A stretch of 64,000 nt of DNA. Origin: Listeria swaminathanii. GTDB taxonomy: Bacteria > Bacillota > Bacilli > Lactobacillales > Listeriaceae. Both the position numbers and the translations under genes were made by a program. Under the pieces are notes generated by a model. That model was not told the DNA's origin and ran no database searches. It saw only the letters and a list, made by a program, of their open reading frames with translations. Of the stretch, positions 49,792 to 57,568 are shown one piece after another (the stretch's first letter is position 1; the number at the start of each line of letters is the position of its first letter). The stretch is from NCBI RefSeq assembly GCF_014229645.1, contig NZ_JAATOD010000004.1, forward strand, positions 124,001-188,000. Reading direction: 5' to 3'.

Positions 49792-50172
49792 ATGAGTACA
49801 GAAGAATTTGTAAAAAACGTTCATAAAGAAAAAGACAATTTATTGAGAGCATACTTTGAAAATCAAAATAGTGAAGTTAGTAATCAAATAAATACCATGG
49901 AACTAACTGCTAAACAAAAAGAAAAATTAAATAAAGCTCTTGATATAGCTTTAAGTGACATTTGTTTTACTTTGCTATCTGCACTAGATGGCGCTACTTC
50001 TTTAGGTAACCTCGAACAATCTGATTATACTTTATATGATGAAGATGGAAATGAATTAGTTCAGAATGGACAAATGGAAATAGCTGCATATAAGTATTTT
50101 TTAATAGAGACTAATAATTCAAAAGTGAACATCCCAAAACTTTTTTTGGGATGTTTTTCTATTTTCCCTTAA
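49792..50172 (+). CDS. Hypothetical protein whose 3' end runs through a terminator
   Basis: Not recognised. ATG 49792 has GGGAGG 7 bases upstream. The 126-residue product is soluble and helical with an acidic middle; MSTEEFVKNVHKEKDNLL starts it. The last about 12 codons lie inside a rho-independent terminator (50128-50160), giving the unlikely tail VNIPKLFLGCFSIFP. That suggests the original stop codon was lost by mutation or small deletion and the gene is a recent C-terminal variant or decaying. It sits directly downstream of ssrA, a common insertion site for mobile DNA. Confidence 0.55.
   Translation: MSTEEFVKNVHKEKDNLLRAYFENQNSEVSNQINTMELTAKQKEKLNKALDIALSDICFTLLSALDGATSLGNLEQSDYTLYDEDGNELVQNGQMEIAAYKYFLIETNNSKVNIPKLFLGCFSIFP
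50128..50160 (+). terminator. Terminator inside the end of the hypothetical gene
   Basis: AACATCCCAAAA pairs with TTTTGGGATGTT, followed by T-rich sequence. Confidence 0.85.
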
Positions 50173-50248
50173 CTTGATCATTTCTTTCTCTTTTATTTAC
50201 AATCTTCTGCTAAACTATAATTAAAGGACTAAAGAGAGGACGAGCTAG

Positions 50249-50818
50249 ATGATACGCCTTAGAAAAATTTTTGTTATTTTAATCGCATTTGGATTTATAT
50301 ATTTGTTAATTGTAGCGGCATTTATGTTTAGTGGGGCGAGGGCAAAACCGAATGGAGATGCGGATACTATGCTGATTTTAGGTGCGAGAGTGAACGGGGA
50401 TCCGGCAGAACCGTCGTCAGTACTAAAGGAAAGATTGGATACGGCTGTTGTTTATTTAAACGAAAATCCTACGTTGAAGGTCATTGTTAGCGGTGGGCAA
50501 GGCGAGGATGAAAGTGCCTCGGAAGCATCGGTTATGGAAGAATATTTAGTAAATCAAGGGATTGCTAGAAGTCGGATTAATGTGGAAGATAAATCGACAA
50601 GAACGGAAGAAAATCTTAAATATAGTGAGGGGAAATTTAATTTAGGGAAAACGGTGATTGTAACGAGCGATTATCATATGTACCGTGCGTTAATGTTAGC
50701 GAAGCGCCAAGGTGTTGACGCGTCAGGGCTTTCAGCGAAATCACAATCAGCCGGCAAATATAAGAAAATGATGCGGGAAACTTTATCAATCACATATGCA
50801 TGGGTTTTTGATCGATAA
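50249..50818 (+). CDS. YdcF/SanA-like DUF218 membrane protein
   Basis: A 189-residue protein with one N-terminal transmembrane helix (about 8-29) and an extracytoplasmic DUF218 domain. Family motifs are TMLILGARVNGDPAEPSSVLKERLD, VIVSGGQGEDE, EDKSTRTEENLKYS and VTSDYHMYRAL. DUF218 proteins are linked to envelope barrier function or vancomycin resistance (SanA), but the reaction is unknown. AGAGAGGA lies before the start. It ends 18 bp before the WYL-type regulator, so the two are probably co-transcribed. Confidence 0.87.
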   Translation: MIRLRKIFVILIAFGFIYLLIVAAFMFSGARAKPNGDADTMLILGARVNGDPAEPSSVLKERLDTAVVYLNENPTLKVIVSGGQGEDESASEASVMEEYLVNQGIARSRINVEDKSTRTEENLKYSEGKFNLGKTVIVTSDYHMYRALMLAKRQGVDASGLSAKSQSAGKYKKMMRETLSITYAWVFDR

Positions 50819-50836
50819 GAAGGTGGGGATTTTGGG

Positions 50837-51733
50837 ATGAAACTAGAACGGATTTTAGCGATATTAGTCATGATTTTGGAGCGGAAGGTGCTGGCAAGTG
50901 AGCTGGCTGAGAAATTTGAAGTAAGCACGCGGACGATTTACCGTGATATGGAGACGCTTTTATATGCGGGATTTCCGGTCGTTTCTTTACCAGGGAAAAA
51001 TGGTGGATTCACGATGCTTGATACGTATAAATTAGCGACATTTACTTTTTCGGAGGCGGAAAAACAGATTTTGTTGGAAGCGTTAGAGGCTCGGTCGGAA
51101 TTTATGTTAAATGATAGCCAAGAAACGTTGCGAGAAAAAATCACCTTGTTGCAAACAGAAAAACCGGCAAGTAACCATATTTTCTTTGATTCCGCGACGC
51201 AACATCGCCGCCAAATCGAAGCAGAAGTGAAACGGAAAATCGCCTACATCCAAAAAGCTTTTACAACTAATAAACAACTAGAAATTAGTTATATCGCCAT
51301 GGATGGGGCAGAAACAGAGCGCGAAATTTCACCCCAGAAGTTAAATTTAATGGATGGCAGTTGGTATTTAGAAGCTTATTGCCACAAAAGAGCAGCGATA
51401 CGCCATTTTAAATTAACGCGGATAACCACCTTGAGAGAAATCGATAAAGCGATTATGGAAATAGCAGAAACACATTGTGGGTCTGGGGAAATGGAAAAGA
51501 TTATCTTGGAATTTCCGAAAAATCAGCTTGGGAAATTGTTGGATTACTTTTTGTGGGAAGAAATGGAAGCTGGAGAAGATTATGTGCGCGTGACTTTTCT
51601 CTATGATTTGGAGCGGCAGATTATTCCGTTTTTATTGATGTTTGGAAGTGCTGTGAAAATTTTAGAACCGGTGTCGCTTCAAAAAGAATATAAAGCCGAG
51701 GTAGAAAAACTTTATTTTAATTTGAATTGTTGA
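50837..51733 (+). CDS. YafY-type HTH-WYL transcriptional regulator
   Basis: A 298-residue regulator. The N-terminal HTH_11 domain (about 1-60) contains ASELAEKFEVSTRTIYRDMETLLYAGFPV. The middle to C-terminal region (about 140-220) is a WYL domain, with WYLEAYCHKRAAIRHFKLTRI. A WCX-like C-terminal extension follows. Members sense unknown ligands. A short inverted repeat upstream of the next gene may be its operator, and that gene encodes a ligand-binding GyrI-like domain, so the pair probably forms one response unit. Confidence 0.9.
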   Translation: MKLERILAILVMILERKVLASELAEKFEVSTRTIYRDMETLLYAGFPVVSLPGKNGGFTMLDTYKLATFTFSEAEKQILLEALEARSEFMLNDSQETLREKITLLQTEKPASNHIFFDSATQHRRQIEAEVKRKIAYIQKAFTTNKQLEISYIAMDGAETEREISPQKLNLMDGSWYLEAYCHKRAAIRHFKLTRITTLREIDKAIMEIAETHCGSGEMEKIILEFPKNQLGKLLDYFLWEEMEAGEDYVRVTFLYDLERQIIPFLLMFGSAVKILEPVSLQKEYKAEVEKLYFNLNC

Positions 51734-51746
51734 CAGATAGTTGTCA
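51731..51746. promoter_or_regulatory. Inverted repeat, candidate WYL-regulator operator
   Basis: TGACA-GATAGT-TGTCA, 5-bp perfect arms with a 6-bp spacer, stands just upstream of TATAAT (51759-51764) and AAAGGAGG of the GyrI-like gene. No well-spaced -35 box is present. Confidence 0.5.
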
Positions 51747-51787
51747 GGTTTTGTTCGCTATAATGATTTTAAAGGAGGCGGCAAATA

Positions 51788-52171
51788 ATGATTTTAGAAG
51801 AAAATAAAGAAATTTTTGGGAAAAAGATACGTGCAAATAATGAAAATTTTAGCCCGATTGCAGAGCTTTGGGGTGAAGTGATGGTAGATAAGCCTGCTGG
51901 AGATATTTTTGCGGTGTATAGTAATTATGCAAGTGATTATAAGGGTGACTACGATTTATTGGTCGGGACAGAGGACTGGGATGAAGCGAAAAGTGCAGTA
52001 ATTGAAGCAGGAGAGTATTTGGTTTTTTCTGTGGATAACGCCAATCATAAAGGTGTCGAGGAAGCTTGGCAGGAGATTTGGGCGCGGGATATTGAATTAA
52101 AGCGCGCGTATAGAACGGATTTTGAGTGGTATCATACTAATGGAAAGATAGAAGTATATATTTCGATATAA
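51788..52171 (+). CDS. GyrI-like / AraC effector-binding domain protein
   Basis: A 127-residue stand-alone effector-binding domain. The fold pattern is given by IAELWGEVMV, FAVYSNYASDYKGDYDLLVG, the aromatic-rich AGEYLVFSVDN, VEEAWQEIW and the final FEWYHTNGKIEVYI, as in GyrI-like proteins and the ligand domains of BmrR/AraC regulators. Such proteins bind hydrophobic cations or drugs. It follows the WYL regulator with its likely operator between them. AAAGGAGGCGG is the ribosome binding site. Confidence 0.85.
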   Translation: MILEENKEIFGKKIRANNENFSPIAELWGEVMVDKPAGDIFAVYSNYASDYKGDYDLLVGTEDWDEAKSAVIEAGEYLVFSVDNANHKGVEEAWQEIWARDIELKRAYRTDFEWYHTNGKIEVYISI

Positions 52172-52197
52172 AAAAATCCCCTTACAAAGAGGAGATT
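52171..52197 (-). terminator. Terminator of the YxeA-like gene
   Basis: On the minus strand AAATCTCCTC pairs with GGGGATTT and is followed by T7; on the plus strand it may also end the GyrI-like gene. Confidence 0.7.
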
Positions 52198-52203
52198 TCG
52201 GTC

Positions 52204-52545
52204 TTATTTCAGTTTTTCTGCTGCTTTAGCGGGAACTTCTTTTTCTGGGACTTCTTCAAATGAAGTTACGCCTTTGTCTTCTTTAATGTAAAGTTTTAAA
52301 TAAGCACCTTTGCGTAAGTTTTTGTCTGCAGAAAGGGTAACTTCTGTTTCTTTGCCAGTTTCATCATATGCCGGAAGTGTATAGGAATAGTTGAAGCTTA
52401 CTTTTTTGCCCATTTCACCGTCTTTGGTAATTTTTACATAGGAAACATCTGCTCCTAGGCGGTTGGCATTTTTAAAATAATATGCGCCGAATCCGATTCC
52501 AGCAAGTATTAATAAGCTCATAATAATTATAACGATTTTTTTCAT
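52204..52545 (-). CDS. YxeA-family secreted or membrane-anchored protein
   Basis: A 113-residue protein with one N-terminal hydrophobic segment (about 3-22, MKKIVIIIMSLLILAGIGFG) and a small beta-rich domain of the YxeA/DUF1093 type (ADVSYVKITKDGEM, SFNYSYTLPAYDETGKE, LRKGAYLKLYIKEDKGVTSFEEV). ATG 52545 lies 8 bases behind AAAGGA; ATGs at 52551 and 52581 are less likely. The function is unknown. Confidence 0.8.
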   Translation of the reverse strand: MKKIVIIIMSLLILAGIGFGAYYFKNANRLGADVSYVKITKDGEMGKKVSFNYSYTLPAYDETGKETEVTLSADKNLRKGAYLKLYIKEDKGVTSFEEVPEKEVPAKAAEKLK

Positions 52546-52671
52546 GTCCATCATCCTTTGCTGAGTGTTTGTTATATTCATTGTAAAGGGAAATGGCGTG
52601 TTAATCCCTCGTGTAAGGCGACGAAATGCGTATTTAAACTTACATATTTGTTAGAAAGGGGTCATGTTTTG

Positions 52672-53184
52672 ATGGCGAGACCAAAGAATAAAGCGGAATT
52701 GCTTCAACAAAGTGTGGAAAAATATCAACAATTGAATGATTTAATTGATTCTATTCCAAAAGAAGCCCAGCGACTCGAGTTTCCTTTTGAGGACCGGGAT
52801 AAGAATATTCGCGATGTCTTAGTGCATTTGCATGAATGGCATAATATGGCGCTTTATTGGTATCGGATTGGTATGAGCGGCGAGAAGCCATTTATGCCGG
52901 CAGAAGGTTATACGTGGAAAACGACGCCGGAACTGAATTTGGTTATCTGGCAGAAGTACCAAACAACGGACTTGGCGCGGGCGAGAAAATTACTGGATGA
53001 AACCCATAATAAAGAAATGATTTTAATTGCTGGACATTCGGACGAGGAATTATTTACAAAGAAATATTATAAATGGACGAATACAACTTCGCTTGGAGCT
53101 ATTTTTATTTCGAGTACATCGAGCCATTATGACTGGGCTATGAAAAAAATACGGAAATTTAAAAAAGCCACTGGAATCAAATGA
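52672..53184 (+). CDS. ClbS/DfsB family four-helix-bundle protein (DUF1706)
   Basis: A 171-residue soluble protein starting MARPKNKAELLQQSVEKYQQ. The family motifs are DRDKNIRDVLVHLHEWHNM, MPAEGYTWKTTPELN and the C-terminal TTSLGAIFISSTSSHYDWA with KKIRKF. It belongs to the DinB-like fold group. One member, ClbS, protects against the genotoxin colibactin; most others are uncharacterised. ATG 52672 follows AGAAAGGGG; upstream in-frame sequence is not protein-like. Confidence 0.85.
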   Translation: MARPKNKAELLQQSVEKYQQLNDLIDSIPKEAQRLEFPFEDRDKNIRDVLVHLHEWHNMALYWYRIGMSGEKPFMPAEGYTWKTTPELNLVIWQKYQTTDLARARKLLDETHNKEMILIAGHSDEELFTKKYYKWTNTTSLGAIFISSTSSHYDWAMKKIRKFKKATGIK

Positions 53185-53200
53185 ATTCCAGTGGCTTTTG
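53162..53200. terminator. Bidirectional terminator
   Basis: A 15-bp perfect stem (AAAAGCCACTGGAAT and complement) with T- and A-rich flanks lies between convergent genes. Confidence 0.9.
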
Positions 53201-53204
53201 ATGT

Positions 53205-53615
53205 TTATTTTAAAGCGGATTCGTCTAAATAAGCGATTTCCCATAGATGGTTGTCTAAATCAAGAAAACTTCGGCTATACATGAAATCGAAGTCTTGCGT
53301 TTCTCCTGCTTGCTTGGCGCCGATTTTTAGAGCATGATCGACTAAAGTGTCGACGGCTTGGCGGCTATCTTGGGTGATTGTGATGAGGACTTCGCGTGCT
53401 TTTGTTGTGTCAGCGATGCCTTCTTTATGGAAAGTCTGGAAGAAATCTTCTTTCAAGAGCATGGCGAAAATATTTTCCCCGATGAGCATTTGAGTGGCAT
53501 TTTCGTCTGTGAATTGCGGGTTGAATTCGTAGCCAAGTTCCGTGAAAAAAGCGATGGTTGCTTGTAAATCTTTTACAGGCAAGTTAATAAAAATTTGCTT
53601 CGAGCGTGTTACCAT
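53205..53615 (-). CDS. VOC (glyoxalase/bleomycin-resistance fold) protein
   Basis: A 136-residue protein with two beta-alpha-beta-beta-beta modules: FINLPVKDLQATIAFFTELGYEFNPQFTDENATQMLIG at the N terminus, and the C-terminal RSFLDLDNHLWEIAYLD. It belongs to the VOC superfamily group often named lactoylglutathione lyase-like, but true glyoxalase metal ligands are not all present, so the activity is unknown. GGAGGTG precedes the ATG. Monocistronic. Confidence 0.85.
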   Translation of the reverse strand: MVTRSKQIFINLPVKDLQATIAFFTELGYEFNPQFTDENATQMLIGENIFAMLLKEDFFQTFHKEGIADTTKAREVLITITQDSRQAVDTLVDHALKIGAKQAGETQDFDFMYSRSFLDLDNHLWEIAYLDESALK

Positions 53616-53727
53616 AATTTATCACCTCCAGCCAAAAATAGCATGCAGAAAACTACATGTCAATGAATAAGTTATGGTAAAGTAGGGAAGATATAAAGTA
53701 ATCTAAAATTGAATATCAAAAAACCAC

Positions 53728-53756
53728 TTGTAATCGGTTTCTTTTTGTACTATAAT
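53728..53756 (+). promoter_or_regulatory. Promoter of the antiterminator gene, overlapped by a cre site
   Basis: TTGTAA (53728-53733), 17-bp spacer and TATAAT (53751-53756). TGTAATCGGTTTCT (53729-53742) matches the CcpA cre consensus at all but one position and overlaps the -35 box. Confidence 0.75.
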
Positions 53757-53772
53757 GTTAGAGAAAAGCATA

Positions 53773-53860
53773 GGATTGTTACTGCTAATGCGGGCAAAAC
53801 CTGAATTAATTCAAGTGCTATTTTGGTATTAATAGCGTTGGAATTAGTTTGGGTTTTTTT
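53773..53860 (+). promoter_or_regulatory. RAT antiterminator element overlapping a terminator
   Basis: From 53773, GGATTGTTACTG, then a 5-base spacer and GCGGGCAAAACC (to 53801) match the ribonucleic antiterminator of the LicT/SacY family. Its 3' end overlaps the left arm of a 15-bp terminator stem (53798-53812 with the arm ending at about 53853) that ends in T7. The two structures exclude each other. Confidence 0.9.
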
Positions 53861-53882
53861 CTTTTGAAAGAGGTGAAAATGC

Positions 53883-54740
53883 ATGATTATCAAAAAAATA
53901 CTGAATAACAATGTTGTAATCGCCGAGGGTAAAAGTGGCAAGGAGTCTGTAGTGATGGGCCGTGGTCTTGCTTTTCAAAAGAAGATTGGAGATGAGGTGG
54001 AGGTAGCCAATATTGAAAAAACATTCGTAATGGAAACACATGAACTTTCAGAAAAGCTCTCTGAATTACTTAGCGAGATACCACTGAAACATTTACGTGT
54101 TGCGGATGATGTTGTCCAGTATGCGCAAGAAACACTGGAAACAGATCTAAGTGACAATATTTATTTGACTCTCACAGACCATATTAACTTCGCAGTGTCA
54201 CGGTATAATCAAGGCATTAATTTGAAAAACGCACTATTATGGGAAATAAAACGATTTTATCACGCAGAATATTTAGTTGGCATGAAAGCATTAGATTTTA
54301 TCGAGCAAGAAGTTGGCATTCGCTTGGATGAAGATGAAGCCGGTTTTATCGCGCTTCACATTGTAAACGCTAGGCAAGATGGACAACAAATGCACATGAC
54401 CGTAGCGATGACCCAAATTGTTCAAGATATTTTAAGTATCGTCACCTATCATTATGGTATGGTTTTGGACGAAACTTCACTGAACTACACGCGCTTTATT
54501 ACACATTTACAGTATTTCGCACAACGTTTACTCCGAAAAGAAATTGTCGATTCCGGCGATGACTTTTTATACGAACAAGTGCAACTCAAGTACCCAGAAG
54601 CTTTTAAATGCACGAAAAAGATTGATGCGTATCTAATTAACACGCATCATACAGAATTAACAAGAGACGAACGTGTCTATCTTACAATTCATATTTATCG
54701 CGTCACAGAACGTAATACGATAATCAAAAAGGAAGACTAA
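53883..54740 (+). CDS. BglG/LicT-family transcription antiterminator
   Basis: A 285-residue RNA-binding antiterminator. The co-antiterminator domain (about 1-55) starts MIIKKILNNNVVIAEGKSGKESVVMGRGLAFQK. PRD1 (about 65-170) and PRD2 (about 175-280) carry the regulatory histidines phosphorylated by PTS proteins, such as LTDHINFA and ALHIVNA. It should bind the RAT upstream of its own gene and so autoregulate. No beta-glucoside PTS or glucosidase gene is adjacent, so its other target must be elsewhere. AGAGGTG precedes the start. Confidence 0.92.
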   Translation: MIIKKILNNNVVIAEGKSGKESVVMGRGLAFQKKIGDEVEVANIEKTFVMETHELSEKLSELLSEIPLKHLRVADDVVQYAQETLETDLSDNIYLTLTDHINFAVSRYNQGINLKNALLWEIKRFYHAEYLVGMKALDFIEQEVGIRLDEDEAGFIALHIVNARQDGQQMHMTVAMTQIVQDILSIVTYHYGMVLDETSLNYTRFITHLQYFAQRLLRKEIVDSGDDFLYEQVQLKYPEAFKCTKKIDAYLINTHHTELTRDERVYLTIHIYRVTERNTIIKKED

Positions 54741-54773
54741 ATTTTTTTTGGACTTATATGTAATGGATTACAG

Positions 54774-54802
54774 AAAAGTACTGCCTAGCGCGGTACTTTT
54801 TT
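54774..54802. terminator. Terminator between antiterminator and SdpI-like genes
   Basis: A 10-bp stem (AAAGTACTGC with GCGGTACTTT) followed by T7 on the plus strand, at a convergent junction. Confidence 0.85.
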
Positions 54803-55110
54803 TATTGTAGTTTTTTCTCGACTAAAATGACGGAAAATAGCACGGCGAAAATGCTCGTAGTTAATAAAATGGAGCTGCGAACAAAGGCGTGCATTGGAAT
54901 GAAAGCAAGTACGAGTGATAAGACAAGAAGCGAAATACCGATAATTATCCAGTAATTCCCGAGCAATTGATGCGCTTTTTGCCAAGTCGTTTCGTTTTTT
55001 AAAGAAGCTTTCGTGCGATAACTAAAGCGACTTTCTTTGTTTTTTGGCGGATTGACCCGATACATAATACCAAGAATAATGAGTAAAAGTGGGAAAATTA
55101 AATCAAGCAT
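54802..55110 (-). CDS. SdpI-family membrane protein
   Basis: A 102-residue membrane protein with three hydrophobic segments. FSYRTKASLKNETTWQKAHQLLGNYW is the SdpI/YfhL family signature ('GYRT...S..W..A...'). SdpI gives immunity to the killing factor SdpC in Bacillus; no SdpC-like toxin gene is adjacent. ATG 55110 has AGGAGG at the right distance, so the in-frame ATG at 55134 is rejected. Confidence 0.8.
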   Translation of the reverse strand: MLDLIFPLLLIILGIMYRVNPPKNKESRFSYRTKASLKNETTWQKAHQLLGNYWIIIGISLLVLSLVLAFIPMHAFVRSSILLTTSIFAVLFSVILVEKKLQ

Positions 55111-55235
55111 AGCGAACCTCCTTTTAGGTACCACCGTAGTATAACAAATTATTGTGAAAAATTGAACGGTTTGCCTTTTTGGTTTAAGGGTATTGGTGAG
55201 GGAAGATGATCAGTTATTTTAAAGGAGGAAAAAAG

Positions 55236-56639
55236 ATGCTTTATAGTGAAAACGACAAGCGAAAACATGAAAGTTATCGAATCCCGCTTTTTGGATCTGA
55301 GGAAGAAAGTACGAGTATCCCGAAATATGTCTTGAAAAAGGAACCAATGGAACCGCGCATTGCTTATCAACTTGTGAAAGATCAACTGATGGATGAAGGA
55401 AATGCCCGGCAGAACTTGGCGACTTTTTGTCAGACGTATATGGAAAAAGAGGCAGAAGTACTGATGTCCGAAACGCTTGCGAAAAATGCGATTGATAAAT
55501 CCGAGTATCCGCAAACAGCAGAACTGGAAAATCGCTGCGTCAATATTTTAGCAGATTTATGGAATGCGCCAAAGGATATGTCTTACTTAGGTACGTCAAC
55601 TGTTGGTTCGTCGGAAGCGTGTATGCTTGGCGGCTTGGCAATGAAGTTTCGCTGGCGTAATAATGCTGAAAAGCGCGGATTAGATATTCAGGCGAAGCGC
55701 CCTAACTTGATTATTTCATCAGGCTATCAAGTTTGCTGGGAAAAGTTTTGCGTGTACTGGGATGTTGATATGCGTGTCGTACCAATGGATAAAGAGCATC
55801 TTAGCCTCGATGTGGATAAAGTATTTGATTTTGTCGATGAGTATACGATTGGGATTGTTGGTATTCTAGGCATTACTTATACCGGGAAATTTGACGATAT
55901 TGCGCTATTAAATGAAAAAGTAGAAATTTATAATGAAAAAAATGAGCATCAGTTAGTCATTCATATTGACGGGGCGAGTGGCGCGATGTTTACGCCATTT
56001 GTAAATCCAGAACTACCTTGGGATTTCCGACTTAAAAATGTAGTTTCGATAAACACTTCGGGTCATAAATACGGCTTAGTGTATCCCGGTGTTGGCTGGA
56101 TTTTATGGAAAGATAAAGAATACTTACCAAAAGAGCTTATTTTCGAAGTGAGTTATTTAGGTGGTTCGATGCCGACGATGGCAATTAACTTTTCCCGTAG
56201 TGCGAGCCAGATTATCGGTCAATATTATAATTTCCTGCGCTATGGTTTTGAAGGCTACCGAGAAATTCACGAAAAAACAAAGAAAACGGCGCTTTACCTT
56301 ACAAAAACGGTCGAAAAAAGTGGCTATTTTGAGATTATAAATGATGGCGCTAATTTGCCGATTGTTTGTTATAAGATGAAGGACGACCTTGATGTGGAAT
56401 GGACTTTGTACGATCTTGCTGACCAGCTTTTGATGAAAGGATGGCAAGTTCCGGCGTATCCACTACCGGCTGATTTAAGTGATACCATTATTCAACGTTT
56501 TGTTTGCCGGGCGGATTTAGGCCATAATGTGGCGGAAGAATTTGCCGCTGATTTCAGAGATGCGCTTCATAATTTAGAGCATGCCAGAGTGCTTTATCAT
56601 GACAAAGGACGAAACGATTCTTACGGATTTACGCATTAA
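55236..56639 (+). CDS. gadB: Glutamate decarboxylase
   Basis: A 467-residue PLP enzyme that converts glutamate to GABA and uses up a proton; part of acid resistance. It shows the N-terminal PLFGSEE, LGTSTVGSSEACMLGG, HIDGASGAMFTPF, and the PLP lysine K278 in TSGHKYGLVYPG. No GABA antiporter gene adjoins, which fits the Listeria single-gene decarboxylase (I recall EGD-e lmo2434, gadD3), thought to act on intracellular glutamate. ATG 55236 has AAAGGAGG upstream. Paralogue naming is from memory. Confidence 0.93.
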   Translation: MLYSENDKRKHESYRIPLFGSEEESTSIPKYVLKKEPMEPRIAYQLVKDQLMDEGNARQNLATFCQTYMEKEAEVLMSETLAKNAIDKSEYPQTAELENRCVNILADLWNAPKDMSYLGTSTVGSSEACMLGGLAMKFRWRNNAEKRGLDIQAKRPNLIISSGYQVCWEKFCVYWDVDMRVVPMDKEHLSLDVDKVFDFVDEYTIGIVGILGITYTGKFDDIALLNEKVEIYNEKNEHQLVIHIDGASGAMFTPFVNPELPWDFRLKNVVSINTSGHKYGLVYPGVGWILWKDKEYLPKELIFEVSYLGGSMPTMAINFSRSASQIIGQYYNFLRYGFEGYREIHEKTKKTALYLTKTVEKSGYFEIINDGANLPIVCYKMKDDLDVEWTLYDLADQLLMKGWQVPAYPLPADLSDTIIQRFVCRADLGHNVAEEFAADFRDALHNLEHARVLYHDKGRNDSYGFTH

Positions 56640-56640
56640 A

Positions 56641-56675
56641 AAAGAAGACTTGGATGCGTGTCCAAGTCTTCTTTC
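56641..56675. terminator. Bidirectional terminator
   Basis: A 13-bp perfect stem (AAGAAGACTTGGA and complement) between convergent genes. Confidence 0.9.
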
Positions 56676-56677
56676 TA

Positions 56678-57436
56678 TTAAAGTGGGAGCCAATCAATAA
56701 TTTCTTTGATGCTCTTATCCCAAAATTCCCAATCATGGTCGCCGGGTCCTTCGCGGTATTCTAGCGGCGCATTATTGGAAAGAGCGAAATCGCGGAAACG
56801 AATATTATCCTCATAAAGGAAATCTTCTGTGCCGCAATTTTGGAAGAGGGATGGTAGCTTGATTTGCTTGTTTAAATTAGTTTCTAATAAGTGAAATAGA
56901 TCGTTTTCTGTGCCAGTTTGGCTGGTCATTTCGCCGGTAATGGCGCGCGTGCTGAAATTTTCGAAGCAGTCTTCTTTAATGATATAATTAATATCCATGA
57001 CACCGGACATACTTGCCGCGGCTTGGAATTTTTCTGGGAAAGTAAGTGCAACTTTGAACGCACCATAACCTCCCATTGAATGCCCCGCGATGAAAGTGTC
57101 TTCCCGTTTATCGGAAATGGGTAGCCAGTTTTTCATTACGTGTGGAAGTTCTGTGCTAACAAACTCAAAAAAATCGCGACCGTGAACCATGTTAGAATAG
57201 AAACTATGGTCTGCGGCGGGCATGATGACAGCGAGTCCTTTTTCCGTGGCGTAGCGTTCGATATTTGTATTACGTACATAAGTTGTGTGGTTATTAGATA
57301 AGCCGTGAAGAATATATAAAGTTTTATATTTAGAAATCGAGCCATGATAAAGTGTTTCTGTTTCGGGTAAAATCACCGTTACACTTGTTTGCATAGCTAA
57401 ACATTCTGATTTAAAATTTAGTTCTAAAATAGCCAA
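56678..57436 (-). CDS. EstA-type tributyrin esterase / S-formylglutathione hydrolase-like protein
   Basis: A 252-residue alpha/beta hydrolase of the esterase D group. The nucleophile elbow is FIAGHSMGGYGAFKVAL, preceded by LYILHGLSNNHTTYVR; the base is in GPGDHDWEFWD. The closest known group is the EstA esterases of lactic acid bacteria, active on short-chain acyl esters. The start appears to be TTG 57436, with an AGGGGG site embedded in a GGGGCCCC palindrome. It is cytoplasmic, without signal peptide. Confidence 0.87.
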   Translation of the reverse strand: MAILELNFKSECLAMQTSVTVILPETETLYHGSISKYKTLYILHGLSNNHTTYVRNTNIERYATEKGLAVIMPAADHSFYSNMVHGRDFFEFVSTELPHVMKNWLPISDKREDTFIAGHSMGGYGAFKVALTFPEKFQAAASMSGVMDINYIIKEDCFENFSTRAITGEMTSQTGTENDLFHLLETNLNKQIKLPSLFQNCGTEDFLYEDNIRFRDFALSNNAPLEYREGPGDHDWEFWDKSIKEIIDWLPL

Positions 57437-57540
57437 TGTAGGGGCCCCCTGACGTGTCTTTTTTTCTAGTATACATGATTTTTGGACGAAATAAAATAAA
57501 TATAACTTATCTTATGAGTTAACTCGGAATTAGATGTAAA

Positions 57541-57565
57541 ATAAAGAACCTGCGCGAACAGGTCC
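57541..57565 (-). terminator. Terminator of the 54-aa gene
   Basis: On the minus strand GGACCTG pairs with CAGGTTC around a 6-base loop, followed by TTTATTTT. Confidence 0.8.
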
Positions 57566-57568
57566 TCG

